DNA from: Maribacter zhoushanensis
GTDB taxonomy: Bacteria > Bacteroidota > Bacteroidia > Flavobacteriales > Flavobacteriaceae
DNA length: 64,000 nucleotides
Direction of reading: 5' to 3'
NCBI RefSeq assembly: GCF_029350975.1
Contig: NZ_JARKMR010000001.1
Location: 806,001 to 870,000 of the forward strand
Shown one piece after another: positions 17,032-24,898 of the stretch (positions are counted from its first letter, which is position 1; each line of letters begins with the position of its first letter). A program made the translations under genes and the position numbers. Below the pieces are notes generated by a model, which was given only the letters and a program-made list of their open reading frames with translations, made no database searches and was not told where the DNA came from.

Positions 17032-17328
17032 ATGTCCAAATTTGGTGAATTAATAGATTTAAAAGTACCTGTTCTTCTTGATTTTTATGCAGAGTGGAAC
17101 GAACAGTCGACTGCAATGCATCCTGTATTAAGAGATGTAGCCGCTGCTTTAGGTAGTAGAGGTAAGGTTATAAAGATAGATGTGGACAAGAACAAAGAGC
17201 TTTCTCAGGCTTTGCGTGTTAAAGGTCTGCCTACACTTATGATCTATAAAAAAGGTGAAATGGTATGGCGACAAAGTGGTGAGCAAGATGCTACCACGCT
17301 AATGGGTATTCTTAAGGAGTACGTTTAA
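17032..17328 (+). CDS. Thioredoxin-fold protein without CxxC
   Basis: A 98-residue thioredoxin-fold protein. The framework is intact: VLLDFYAEW (14-22), KIDVDKNKELSQALRVKG (48-65) and the cis-proline loop GLPTLMIYKKGE (66-76). The active-site WCGPC is replaced by WNEQS (22-26), so neither redox cysteine exists and thiol-disulfide exchange is not expected. A role in protein binding or as a co-chaperone is more likely, but that is inference. The intact surrounding fold argues against decay. It is monocistronic and ends at a strong bidirectional terminator. Confidence 0.85.
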   Translation: MSKFGELIDLKVPVLLDFYAEWNEQSTAMHPVLRDVAAALGSRGKVIKIDVDKNKELSQALRVKGLPTLMIYKKGEMVWRQSGEQDATTLMGILKEYV

Positions 17329-17348
17329 AATCGTAAATTATTTAAAAC

Positions 17349-17388
17349 AAAAAAAAGCTTTGAGTTCAAACTCAAAGCTTTTTTTTTA
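17349..17388. terminator. Bidirectional terminator
   Basis: A perfect stem (AAAGCTTTGAG, 17355-17365, with CTCAAAGCTTT, 17372-17382) has a TTCAAA-type loop and is flanked by an A run and a T run. It closes both the thioredoxin-like gene and the convergent DUF2723 gene. Confidence 0.92.
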
Positions 17389-17412
17389 TGACCTATGATG
17401 ACAATATATTGC

Positions 17413-20400
17413 CTATTCTATAATTTCGGTCTTCGTATTATCCGGTAAAATAGTATCTGAAACCGGTACGGTATCCATCATATCTGGATCGGTCTGTTGC
17501 ATTTCTTCACGCATGTCCATATCATCCTCATCTTTATAGAAATGTTGGAATTTATCAATGTACTCGTTAAAAATCAAGGTTTCTTTTTCTGCAATATCTT
17601 CACTATCATTGGTTATAATAATATCTATATTACGTCTGTAAGCTTCCATGTCTGCTATAATATCATCAATATTGCTGTATTGTTCATCTAGGCTTGTTGA
17701 AGCGTAATACTCCAATCTTTCTTGATACTTACCTTTTAGTTTTTCAAATAAAGCACGTGCTTTTTGGTTTTCACCAACTTTATAATAACCATCTACAAAA
17801 GGTTCTACCAGTGTATAGTACCCAAATTTATCTACAGGCATATTGGTCAAGGAAATTTCGATGATATCTTTTGCCTTGTCCATTTTGTTTTCCTTTATCA
17901 AAGCTTCTGTTAAACGAGCTAAGTTTCCTCTAAAAGATACACTTTGAATACGGGTTTGAGTGTCATGGTAAATATCACCACCGGCATTACCCCAATCCCA
18001 TCCAGTAACGATATCATACATTAATTCTGTATCAATTCGTCCCAGTTCAAATGCATTGGGTCTTTCTGTGCGAATAGGTACAAGTTTATAAGCTAAACCA
18101 TCTAGTTGCAGGTAATCTTTCATCCAAAGGTATTCGGCATCATCAAAACTACCTCCAGAGAAGTATAAAGGACGTTTCCAATCGTTGTTCGCTAAGATGT
18201 CAAGCATCATCATGCTTTTCTTGGTAATAGCACCTGGTAAGTCTATATCAATGTAATCAACGATTTTATCTGCGTCTTTTTGTTTGACCAAACCACTGCT
18301 TAATACATTTTGTTTGTTTACCGGAACCCTAATTTTATTAGTAGGGTAGTAGACCATGTTTTGAGTATCTTCAGGATACTGACTCAAATCTGCGCCGTTT
18401 TGCTCAAATAAATATTTAAGTTTTGTTCTTGGCTTATCACTATCAATCCAGTTGATGAAATCTTTAATAGGCCATCTGTTTTCAGTAATACCTTGGTGGT
18501 ATAGCACATCTCTTGATCCCCATCTATATTTCTCGTGAGAAATTTGAGAAGGTATCGGTGCGCTTTCGTAAGCGGCAACCTTCATTTGATCTACATACCA
18601 ATCTGTTTCAAAAAGACTGGTACATACAATACGTACATCTGTTCTGTAGTGCTCAATTTCTTGTGCATACCAAATTGGGAATGTATCATTATCTCCAATA
18701 GTAAACAATATGGCTCCTGCATCTTCTTGGCAAGAATCTAAATATGCTTTTGCAGACGAGTTTGCCGTGAATTTACCTGATCTATCATGGTCATCCCAGT
18801 TTTGTACCGCCATTACCGTTGGTACTGCAAGTAATGTTATAATTACTACTGCTGGTGCCAATATTTTAGGAGTAATCCATTCTTTAAAACTATCATACAA
18901 TCCGTATACTCCTAAACCGATCCAAAGGGCAAAGACATAGAAGGATCCTACAAGAGAATAATCTCGTTCACGTGGTTGAAATATACCTGGGTTCGTGTAA
19001 AATTGTATGGCCAACCCGGTAAACAGGAAGAACATCAATAATACCCAAAACTGCTTTTTGTCTTTTGAGAGTTGAAAAACAATACCTATGATTCCTAAAA
19101 TTAAAGGCAAGAAGAAATAGGTGTTCCTTCCTGGGTTGTTTTGAATATCGCTTGGTAGGTTGTCTTGACTGCCTAATCTCATGCTGTCGATAGCATTGAT
19201 GCCACTTAACCAATTCCCATTGTCATTATATCGACCTTGTACATCATTCTGTTTTCCAACAAAATTCCACATAAAATAACGTAAATACATATAGTTGAAC
19301 TGAAATTCAAACATATATTTAACATTGTCCCACACGGTTGGTGGTTGTACTTCTATATATTCGTCAAAACGCTTTAAGAAACTTATGTATTGGTCAGCAC
19401 CGATTTCGCCATTGGCAAAACCTATTTTAACCTGCTCAGCAGCTTGTCTTAATTCTTGATTAGGTTGTGTGATCCTAAAGTCTAATGCTCCAAAATAGCG
19501 CATGTAGTTTTCGGCATTTTGTGAACTCCACATTCTTGGTAGTAAACCTTGGTGTTTAGGGTTGGGACCTTGAACAGCGTCTTTATATTTATTTACAATG
19601 ATATATTTGCCTAAAGTGTAGTCCTTTTCATATTTAGGTTTTCCATCTTGATCTTCACCGGCAGGTGCAAACATATCTGAGTAATAGGTGCCATAAACGG
19701 GACTATCAACACCTGGGTATTGCTCTCTATTGTAATATGCTAAAAGAGCTCTTGCATCTTCTGGATTGTTCTCATTGATAACAACTTTGGCATTTGCTCT
19801 AATAGGTAACATTAACCATGAGGAAAAACCTAAGAATAAAAACATCATACACAGGACAATGGTATTACCTGTCTTGTAATTGTTTTTGCGTGTATAGTTT
19901 AAGCCGAAGTAAAAAGCTGCTATAAATAAAAGACCGATAATAATAGAACCTGAATTAAATGGTAAGCCTATACTGTTGATGAAGAATACTTCTCCCCAAC
20001 CAAAAAGTTGAAGCACGTAGGTTAGTGAGAATTTATATACTAACATTAAAATTGCAATAACAATGATGTTAGCCAATAAAAAGTTTTTTACTGTTGTCTT
20101 CTGGTAAGTTTTAAAATAATAAAGCAAACCTATTGATGGAATTGCCAAGAAGCCCATAAATTGAACTCCAAAAGTTAGTCCTACCACAAAAGATATTAAT
20201 ACAAGCCATTTGTTTCCGCGCGGGTCGTCAAGATTGTCGGTCCATTTTAGTCCTAACCATAATAGCAATGCCATTATAAGACTGGCCATAGAGTATACCT
20301 CTGTTTCTACGGCATTGAACCAAAAGCTATCAGAATATGTAAAAGCCAATGAGCCTACTAAGGCGCTACCAAATACTGCTATTGCTTTGCTATTGGTGAA

Positions 20401-20736
20401 AGGACCATCTTTATCGATTAATTTTCTGGTAATATTGGTAATTGTCCAGAACATGAATAAAATAGTAAATGCACTAGATACACCAGATACAAGATTTACC
20501 ATCATTGCAATCTGACTTGGTTCTAGTGCGAACATTGCAAAAAATGCACCAATCATTTGTAGCAATGGCGCCCCCGGTGGGTGACCCACTTGAAGCTTGG
20601 CTGCTGTTGCTATATACTCTCCCGCGTCCCAAAAACTATTGGTGGGTTCAACGGTAATGTAATACGTGATAAAGGCAATAAAAAATACGGACCATCCTAA
20701 TATGGTGTCCCACTTGTGGTAGTTCTTTGAAAACAT
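17413..20736 (-). CDS. DUF2723 membrane protein (GT-C-like glycosyltransferase)
   Basis: A 1107-residue polytopic protein with roughly a dozen membrane segments in the first 700 residues, including the N-terminal helix at about 12-29, and a large soluble C-terminal region with helical, TPR-like repeats (about 930-1060). The first periplasmic loop carries FWDAGEYIA (35-43) and GHPPGAP (51-57). The acidic pair resembles the catalytic loop of GT-C glycosyltransferases such as protein O-mannosyltransferases. DUF2723 proteins are conserved in Bacteroidota and thought to act in envelope or protein glycosylation, but the donor and acceptor are not known. The extreme C-terminus is acidic. It is monocistronic and convergent with the thioredoxin-like gene. 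Confidence 0.85.
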   Translation of the reverse strand: MFSKNYHKWDTILGWSVFFIAFITYYITVEPTNSFWDAGEYIATAAKLQVGHPPGAPLLQMIGAFFAMFALEPSQIAMMVNLVSGVSSAFTILFMFWTITNITRKLIDKDGPFTNSKAIAVFGSALVGSLAFTYSDSFWFNAVETEVYSMASLIMALLLWLGLKWTDNLDDPRGNKWLVLISFVVGLTFGVQFMGFLAIPSIGLLYYFKTYQKTTVKNFLLANIIVIAILMLVYKFSLTYVLQLFGWGEVFFINSIGLPFNSGSIIIGLLFIAAFYFGLNYTRKNNYKTGNTIVLCMMFLFLGFSSWLMLPIRANAKVVINENNPEDARALLAYYNREQYPGVDSPVYGTYYSDMFAPAGEDQDGKPKYEKDYTLGKYIIVNKYKDAVQGPNPKHQGLLPRMWSSQNAENYMRYFGALDFRITQPNQELRQAAEQVKIGFANGEIGADQYISFLKRFDEYIEVQPPTVWDNVKYMFEFQFNYMYLRYFMWNFVGKQNDVQGRYNDNGNWLSGINAIDSMRLGSQDNLPSDIQNNPGRNTYFFLPLILGIIGIVFQLSKDKKQFWVLLMFFLFTGLAIQFYTNPGIFQPRERDYSLVGSFYVFALWIGLGVYGLYDSFKEWITPKILAPAVVIITLLAVPTVMAVQNWDDHDRSGKFTANSSAKAYLDSCQEDAGAILFTIGDNDTFPIWYAQEIEHYRTDVRIVCTSLFETDWYVDQMKVAAYESAPIPSQISHEKYRWGSRDVLYHQGITENRWPIKDFINWIDSDKPRTKLKYLFEQNGADLSQYPEDTQNMVYYPTNKIRVPVNKQNVLSSGLVKQKDADKIVDYIDIDLPGAITKKSMMMLDILANNDWKRPLYFSGGSFDDAEYLWMKDYLQLDGLAYKLVPIRTERPNAFELGRIDTELMYDIVTGWDWGNAGGDIYHDTQTRIQSVSFRGNLARLTEALIKENKMDKAKDIIEISLTNMPVDKFGYYTLVEPFVDGYYKVGENQKARALFEKLKGKYQERLEYYASTSLDEQYSNIDDIIADMEAYRRNIDIIITNDSEDIAEKETLIFNEYIDKFQHFYKDEDDMDMREEMQQTDPDMMDTVPVSDTILPDNTKTEIIE

Positions 20737-20855
20737 GAAGCTTGGGTTAAACCTAAGTGGCGAATTTACTAATTAATCTAGAAAGGAATGAACTATTTTT
20801 ATAAACCTTTAACATGGGTAAAGTAGATTTTTTTCATTTTTACTTAAAAAAATGT

Positions 20856-20885
20856 TTGGTGAAACAAAACTTTGTTTTAAATTTG
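20856..20885 (+). promoter_or_regulatory. Promoter of tRNA-Gln
   Basis: TTG (20856-20858), a 19-base spacer and TAAATTTG (20878-20885) match the Bacteroidota consensus exactly. The mature tRNA begins about 20 bases downstream. Confidence 0.8.
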
Positions 20886-20904
20886 CAGCCTCTTAAAAAG
20901 GTAT

Positions 20905-20975
20905 TGGCCCATGGTGTAATGGTAACACTTCGGTTTTTGGTACCGTCATTCAAGGTTCGAGTCCTTGTGGGCCAA
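20905..20975 (+). tRNA. tRNA-Gln (anticodon TTG)
   Basis: A 71-nt cloverleaf. The acceptor stem is TGGCCCA (20905-20911) with TGGGCCA (20968-20974) and discriminator A (20975). The T arm is CAAGG-TTCGAGT-CCTTG. The anticodon loop TTTTGGT has anticodon TTG at 20937-20939, reading CAA/CAG glutamine codons. The outermost anticodon-stem pair is a T-T mismatch. CCA is not encoded. A consensus promoter precedes it and a terminator follows. Confidence 0.95.
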
Positions 20976-20991
20976 CTAAGAGAACAATGCA

Positions 20992-21029
20992 AATCCTGAT
21001 ATCATATGATGTCAGGATTTTTTGTTTTT
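20992..21029 (+). terminator. Terminator after tRNA-Gln
   Basis: AATCCTGA (20992-20999) pairs with TCAGGATT (21012-21019), and the inner bases ATCAT/ATGAT extend the stem. A T-rich run to 21029 follows. It lies 16 bases after the tRNA. Confidence 0.88.
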
Positions 21030-21127
21030 ATGATTTATGTCATTTTTATTGCGTTTTAATTGCTAGACCTTCGCAATCCATACATGTTTAAATACGGAAT
21101 GTGAAGAAATGGTTAACCGAGTGTCAG

Positions 21128-21135
21128 TATTTTTG
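21128..21135 (+). promoter_or_regulatory. Possible -7 element upstream of the small membrane-anchored protein
   Basis: TATTTTTG fits TAnnTTTG, about 94 bases before the ATG at 21229; there is no TTG at the expected -33 position. The rest of the 21030-21228 gap shows nothing else recognisable. Confidence 0.3.
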
Positions 21136-21228
21136 TACATTTAAACCGATAACGTTACAAATTCATCGGAAAAGAAACCATTTCGATTATGTTATTATAT
21201 ACTTTGGTACCCTAAAGAACTTAACCCT

Positions 21229-21561
21229 ATGAAACTCTCTCCAAAAGTTTTAAAAATATTATTGATTGTTGTTGTACTTGGATTTGGAATAGGATTCTAC
21301 ATGCAAGACCTAAAGCATGAAGAAAGTACTGCTCATGCTTGGAAGGCGAATCGCTATAATTTAGACCGCTTTAATAAGATTATGGAGTACAACAATAAAA
21401 TGAACTCTTCTAACTGGCGAGTGTTGCAGGACAGTATCGATCAGCAATTAGACACGCTTATGATACTTCGTTTTCGTAAAGAAGTAGATAGTTTAGAGGA
21501 TTCTGAGCCACAGGCGTACAGTGACCAGGTTGAGGTACATGCTTCTTTTATGCCTCAATAG
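21229..21561 (+). CDS. Small membrane-anchored hypothetical protein
   Basis: I do not recognise a family for this 110-residue protein. One hydrophobic segment (about 8-25, KILLIVVVLGFGIGFYM) follows a basic N-terminus and probably anchors it with the rest outside the cytoplasm. The remainder is charged and helical (e.g. NLDRFNKIMEYNNKM, VLQDSIDQQLDTLMIL), with no cysteine and no catalytic motif. Codon usage looks like its neighbours. It stands alone between tRNA-Gln and the convergent antiporter gene. The coding call rests on the hydrophobic anchor, the good start context and the lack of a better frame. Confidence 0.65.
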   Translation: MKLSPKVLKILLIVVVLGFGIGFYMQDLKHEESTAHAWKANRYNLDRFNKIMEYNNKMNSSNWRVLQDSIDQQLDTLMILRFRKEVDSLEDSEPQAYSDQVEVHASFMPQ

Positions 21562-21600
21562 TTTTATAACATTTTTTAATATTAAATTTCTGCGTTAATT

Positions 21601-22926
21601 TTAATGTAGGTTTTCGGGGTCGGTTTGTTCTGAGATTTCATTGTTGGTTTCTAGAAGCTCTTCGTCTTCAGATTCCCTGATTGCATCTTCGGCTAAATTT
21701 CTTTCGGTAATTTCTTCATCAATTTCGTCTAACATGGTGCCCATTTTACGTTTGTCGCGTATCATGGCCCAGGTCATTACTAGACTCGTAGCTATAATTA
21801 CAAATAAAAGTATACCAGATTCAAATCCTTCAATCTGTGCTTCCATAGGTATTGCATAAAACAATAATACCGTAATCAAACCTCTAGGTGCTATAAATAG
21901 TTGTGGCAGCATATCTTTTCCAACGAAAACTATTAATATTAAAAATCGTATGGCATAAATAGATGCGATAATTAATAAACTTACAATAGCTACATTGATG
22001 CTTAATAGGGATGATAGTACTATGGTAATGCCAAAAATTACAAAGAAGAAGGTTCTTACTACAAATGCAGTTTCTAGCGTAACTATGTGCAACTCGTGAT
22101 AAATTTGTTGCATTCTTTCCTTTTCAAGAAAGATTTTTGTTTTCCCCGGGAAGAATAAGTTGACATTCTTTACAATCAAGCCAAAAACTAATATGATTAT
22201 TAAAGATGATAGGTGCATTTTCTTGCCTATGGCGTAAAGGAGTAGTAATACTGATATAAGTAAGAATAGTTTTGCTTGACTTTTTATACGTTGAAAAACT
22301 AAAATAATTGCATAGCTGGCAACCAATGCTATTACTATAGTGACGGCGAAATTTATGCTGAAGCCAACAACTCCTGTATCTTCTGCAGGGTTTAATTTTC
22401 CTGTTAAAAAGTAGAACATCATAATACCCATGATATCAGAAAAGGTGCTTTCGTAAATATGGAATTCTTTTTTAGCTTCGCTTAGTCCGCCTACGCTAGG
22501 TATAATTATGGCACTAGAAAGGATGGAGAGCGGTGTGGCGTACAACCAAGCAGATTGCATGGTCATATTAGGTATAAATTGATATAGAATTAAAGCGGCA
22601 ACGTATGCAGAGCCCACTAGACCAATTAAAGCAATGGCCATAGATTTTAAAATGGGCCATAGTTTTTCTCTTTTTAATTCTAATTCTAAAGCTGCTTCTA
22701 GTACGATCATGATAAGACCTACTGTGCCTAGAATTTCAAGAGACCCTTTGAAGTCAGGTATTTCTGGAATGAAAAATTCAAGTCCTATTTTAATGAGGAT
22801 GCCCAGAACAATTAGCATAAGAACTGCAGGTATGTTTGTTTTTTTGGAGATGCCGTTAAAAAAGAAAGAAAGTACAACAATTAGGGAAGCCCCTATAATT
22901 AGGTTGTAAGATGAAAGAATTTCCAT
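21601..22926 (-). CDS. Cation/proton antiporter (CPA family)
   Basis: A 441-residue transporter with about 12-13 membrane helices, beginning at residue 7. Family features include the helix-breaking NIPAVLMLIVLGILI region (about 31-45), SIIIPSVGGLSEAKKEFHIYES (split here around two short blocks, about 138-158) and the RGLITVLLFYAIP segment (about 360-372). It probably exchanges Na+ or K+ for protons across the inner membrane, supporting pH and sodium homeostasis. The last 60 residues form an acidic cytoplasmic tail (e.g. EDEELLETNNEISEQ). It is monocistronic and divergent from rimP. The ion specificity cannot be read from sequence. Confidence 0.85.
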   Translation of the reverse strand: MEILSSYNLIIGASLIVVLSFFFNGISKKTNIPAVLMLIVLGILIKIGLEFFIPEIPDFKGSLEILGTVGLIMIVLEAALELELKREKLWPILKSMAIALIGLVGSAYVAALILYQFIPNMTMQSAWLYATPLSILSSAIIIPSVGGLSEAKKEFHIYESTFSDIMGIMMFYFLTGKLNPAEDTGVVGFSINFAVTIVIALVASYAIILVFQRIKSQAKLFLLISVLLLLYAIGKKMHLSSLIIILVFGLIVKNVNLFFPGKTKIFLEKERMQQIYHELHIVTLETAFVVRTFFFVIFGITIVLSSLLSINVAIVSLLIIASIYAIRFLILIVFVGKDMLPQLFIAPRGLITVLLFYAIPMEAQIEGFESGILLFVIIATSLVMTWAMIRDKRKMGTMLDEIDEEITERNLAEDAIRESEDEELLETNNEISEQTDPENLH

Positions 22927-23051
22927 TTAATATTATTTTGGTTGGTGTTGCGATAAAAATAAGATAATTTATAAAAGCATATATTTTTTATGGTACTTAA
23001 TTATTTAATTTGATTGTTTTCATAGTGAATGAATTAGGTGTAAATAGTCTA

Positions 23052-23081
23052 TTGTAGGAAATTAAATTTATTGTATATTTG
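23052..23081 (+). promoter_or_regulatory. Promoter of the rimP-nusA-infB operon
   Basis: TTG (23052-23054), a 19-base spacer and TATATTTG (23074-23081) match the consensus exactly. The predicted leader before rimP is about 65 bases and contains the hairpin at 23111-23131. Confidence 0.82.
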
Positions 23082-23110
23082 CAAAGCTGAAAGGATATAA
23101 AAGTATTCAT

Positions 23111-23137
23111 GAGGGGACAATTAGTCCCCTCTTTTAT
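23111..23137 (+). promoter_or_regulatory. Terminator-like hairpin in the rimP leader (candidate attenuator)
   Basis: An 8-bp perfect GC-rich stem, GAGGGGAC (23111-23118) with GTCCCCTC (23124-23131) and loop AATTA, is followed by TTTTATT. It lies between the operon promoter and the rimP ATG (23150), so it would stop transcription or block initiation unless read through. A 15-codon frame (23109-23156, MRGQLVPSFITYYLC) spans the hairpin and overlaps the rimP start. Confidence 0.6.
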
Positions 23138-23149
23138 TACTTATTATTT

Positions 23150-23611
23150 ATGCTAAAGGAAAAAGTAAAAGAATTATTGGAACAAGGTCTTCAAGAAGAT
23201 CCCTCTCTATTTTTAATCGATTTCACTATGGGTGCTGATAATAGCATTCATGTGGTAATAGACGGTGACCATGGGGTTACGGTTAGTGATTGTATAAAAA
23301 TAAGCAGGGCTATTGAACATAATTTAGATCGTGATGAGCACGATTTTTCCCTTGAAGTCGCCTCTGCAGGTGCAGCGGCTCCGTTGGTTATGCCGCGTCA
23401 ATATGTAAAAAATATAGGCAGAAAACTTGAAGTTCGTACAAACGACGATAAGTTTGAAGGAAATTTAACTGCGGTGAACGATGATTCTATTGTTTTGGAA
23501 TGGAAAGCTAGAGAACCTAAGCCAATAGGTAAGGGGAAAGTGACCGTTCAGAAAAAAGAAGAAGTAAATTTTTCAGATATTATTAAAGCAAAAGTTGTAT
23601 TAAAATTTTAA
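23150..23611 (+). CDS. rimP: Ribosome maturation factor RimP
   Basis: A 153-residue cytosolic factor that helps assemble the 30S subunit. The N-terminal alpha/beta domain has the family's hallmark DGDHGVTVSDCIKISRAIE (about 37-55) and the LEVASAGAAAPLVMPRQY segment, which replaces the usual VSSPGLDRPL. The C-terminal SH3-like domain (about 85-153) includes KFEGNLTAVNDDSIVLEW. It heads the conserved rimP-nusA-infB operon, 12 bases upstream of nusA. The leader hairpin lies just before its start. Confidence 0.95.
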   Translation: MLKEKVKELLEQGLQEDPSLFLIDFTMGADNSIHVVIDGDHGVTVSDCIKISRAIEHNLDRDEHDFSLEVASAGAAAPLVMPRQYVKNIGRKLEVRTNDDKFEGNLTAVNDDSIVLEWKAREPKPIGKGKVTVQKKEEVNFSDIIKAKVVLKF

Positions 23612-23623
23612 TTGTAATTACCA

Positions 23624-24856
23624 ATGGAAAATATTGCGTTAATTGAATCTTTCTCAGAGTTTAAGGACGATAAGTTCATAGACAGGGTAACATTGATGGC
23701 TATTTTGGAAGATGTTTTTAGAAATGCGCTTAAAAAGAAGTTTGGTTCAGATGATAACTTTGATATCATTATAAACCCAGATAAAGGTGATTTAGAAATT
23801 TGGAGAAACCGTATCGTTGTAAACGATGGTGAGGTTGAAGAACCAAATGAGGAAATTTCATTATCTGCAGCTCGTAAAATTGAGCCAGATTTTGAAGTTG
23901 GTGAAGATGTATCTGAAGAAGTAAAGCTTATAGATTTAGGAAGAAGAGCAATTTTAGCATTGCGTCAAAATCTTATTTCTAAGATTCATGAGCATGATAA
24001 TACAACCATTTATAAGCACTTTAAAGATTTAGAGGGAGAGATTTATACGGCAGAGGTTCATCACATTCGTCATAAAGCAATAATTTTGTTAGATGATGAG
24101 GGTAATGAAATTATCTTGCCAAAAGATAGACAGATACCATCTGATTTCTTCCGTAAGGGTGATAATGTTAGAGGTGTTATTGAAAGTGTAGAGTTAAAAG
24201 GTGCTAAGCCTACTATTATAATGTCTAGAAGTTCACCTAAATTTTTGGAACAGTTGTTCTTCCAAGAGATACCAGAGGTGTTCGACGGATTGATTACTGT
24301 AAAGAAAGCGGTTAGAATACCAGGGGAAAAAGCAAAGGTTGCTGTAGATTCTTATGATGACCGTATTGATCCTGTTGGTGCCTGTGTTGGTATGAAAGGA
24401 TCAAGAATTCACGGTATTGTTCGTGAATTAGGTAATGAGAATATCGATGTTATTAACTGGACAGCTAACCCACAATTGTTAGTGACTAGAGCGTTGAGTC
24501 CGGCAAGGGTTTCTTCTGTTAAGTTGAACGATGAGAAGATGACAGCACAAGTTTACCTGAAGCCAGAGGAAGTTTCAAAGGCAATTGGTAGAGGTGGTCA
24601 CAATATTAGATTAGCTGGTCAATTAACTGGTTATGAAATAGATGTATTCCGTGAAGGAGTTGAGGAAGATGTTGAATTAACAGAATTCTCTGATGAAATC
24701 GATGCTTGGATTATTGAAGAATTCAAGAAGATTGGTTTTGATACAGCACGTAGCGTCTTGGAGCAAGATGTTAACGATTTGGTGAAACGTACAGATTTAG
24801 AAGAGGAAACTATTTTAGAAGTTGTGCGTATCCTAAAAGAAGAATTAGAAGATTAG
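23624..24856 (+). CDS. nusA: Transcription factor NusA
   Basis: A 410-residue transcription elongation/termination factor that binds RNA polymerase and nascent RNA. The N-terminal RNAP-binding domain (about 1-125) starts with LIESFSEFKDDKFIDRVTL. The S1 domain (about 130-205) follows, then two KH domains with the GMKGSRIHGIVRELGNENID loop (about 253-272) and AIGRGGHNIRLAGQLTGYEI (about 322-341). There are none of the C-terminal acidic repeats of the E. coli protein, as is usual outside Gammaproteobacteria. It lies between rimP and infB. Autogenous control through the rimP leader is possible but unproven here. Confidence 0.97.
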   Translation: MENIALIESFSEFKDDKFIDRVTLMAILEDVFRNALKKKFGSDDNFDIIINPDKGDLEIWRNRIVVNDGEVEEPNEEISLSAARKIEPDFEVGEDVSEEVKLIDLGRRAILALRQNLISKIHEHDNTTIYKHFKDLEGEIYTAEVHHIRHKAIILLDDEGNEIILPKDRQIPSDFFRKGDNVRGVIESVELKGAKPTIIMSRSSPKFLEQLFFQEIPEVFDGLITVKKAVRIPGEKAKVAVDSYDDRIDPVGACVGMKGSRIHGIVRELGNENIDVINWTANPQLLVTRALSPARVSSVKLNDEKMTAQVYLKPEEVSKAIGRGGHNIRLAGQLTGYEIDVFREGVEEDVELTEFSDEIDAWIIEEFKKIGFDTARSVLEQDVNDLVKRTDLEEETILEVVRILKEELED

Positions 24857-24898
24857 CTATATATTAGCACTTAAATAAAAGAACGGGAATCAGTATTT

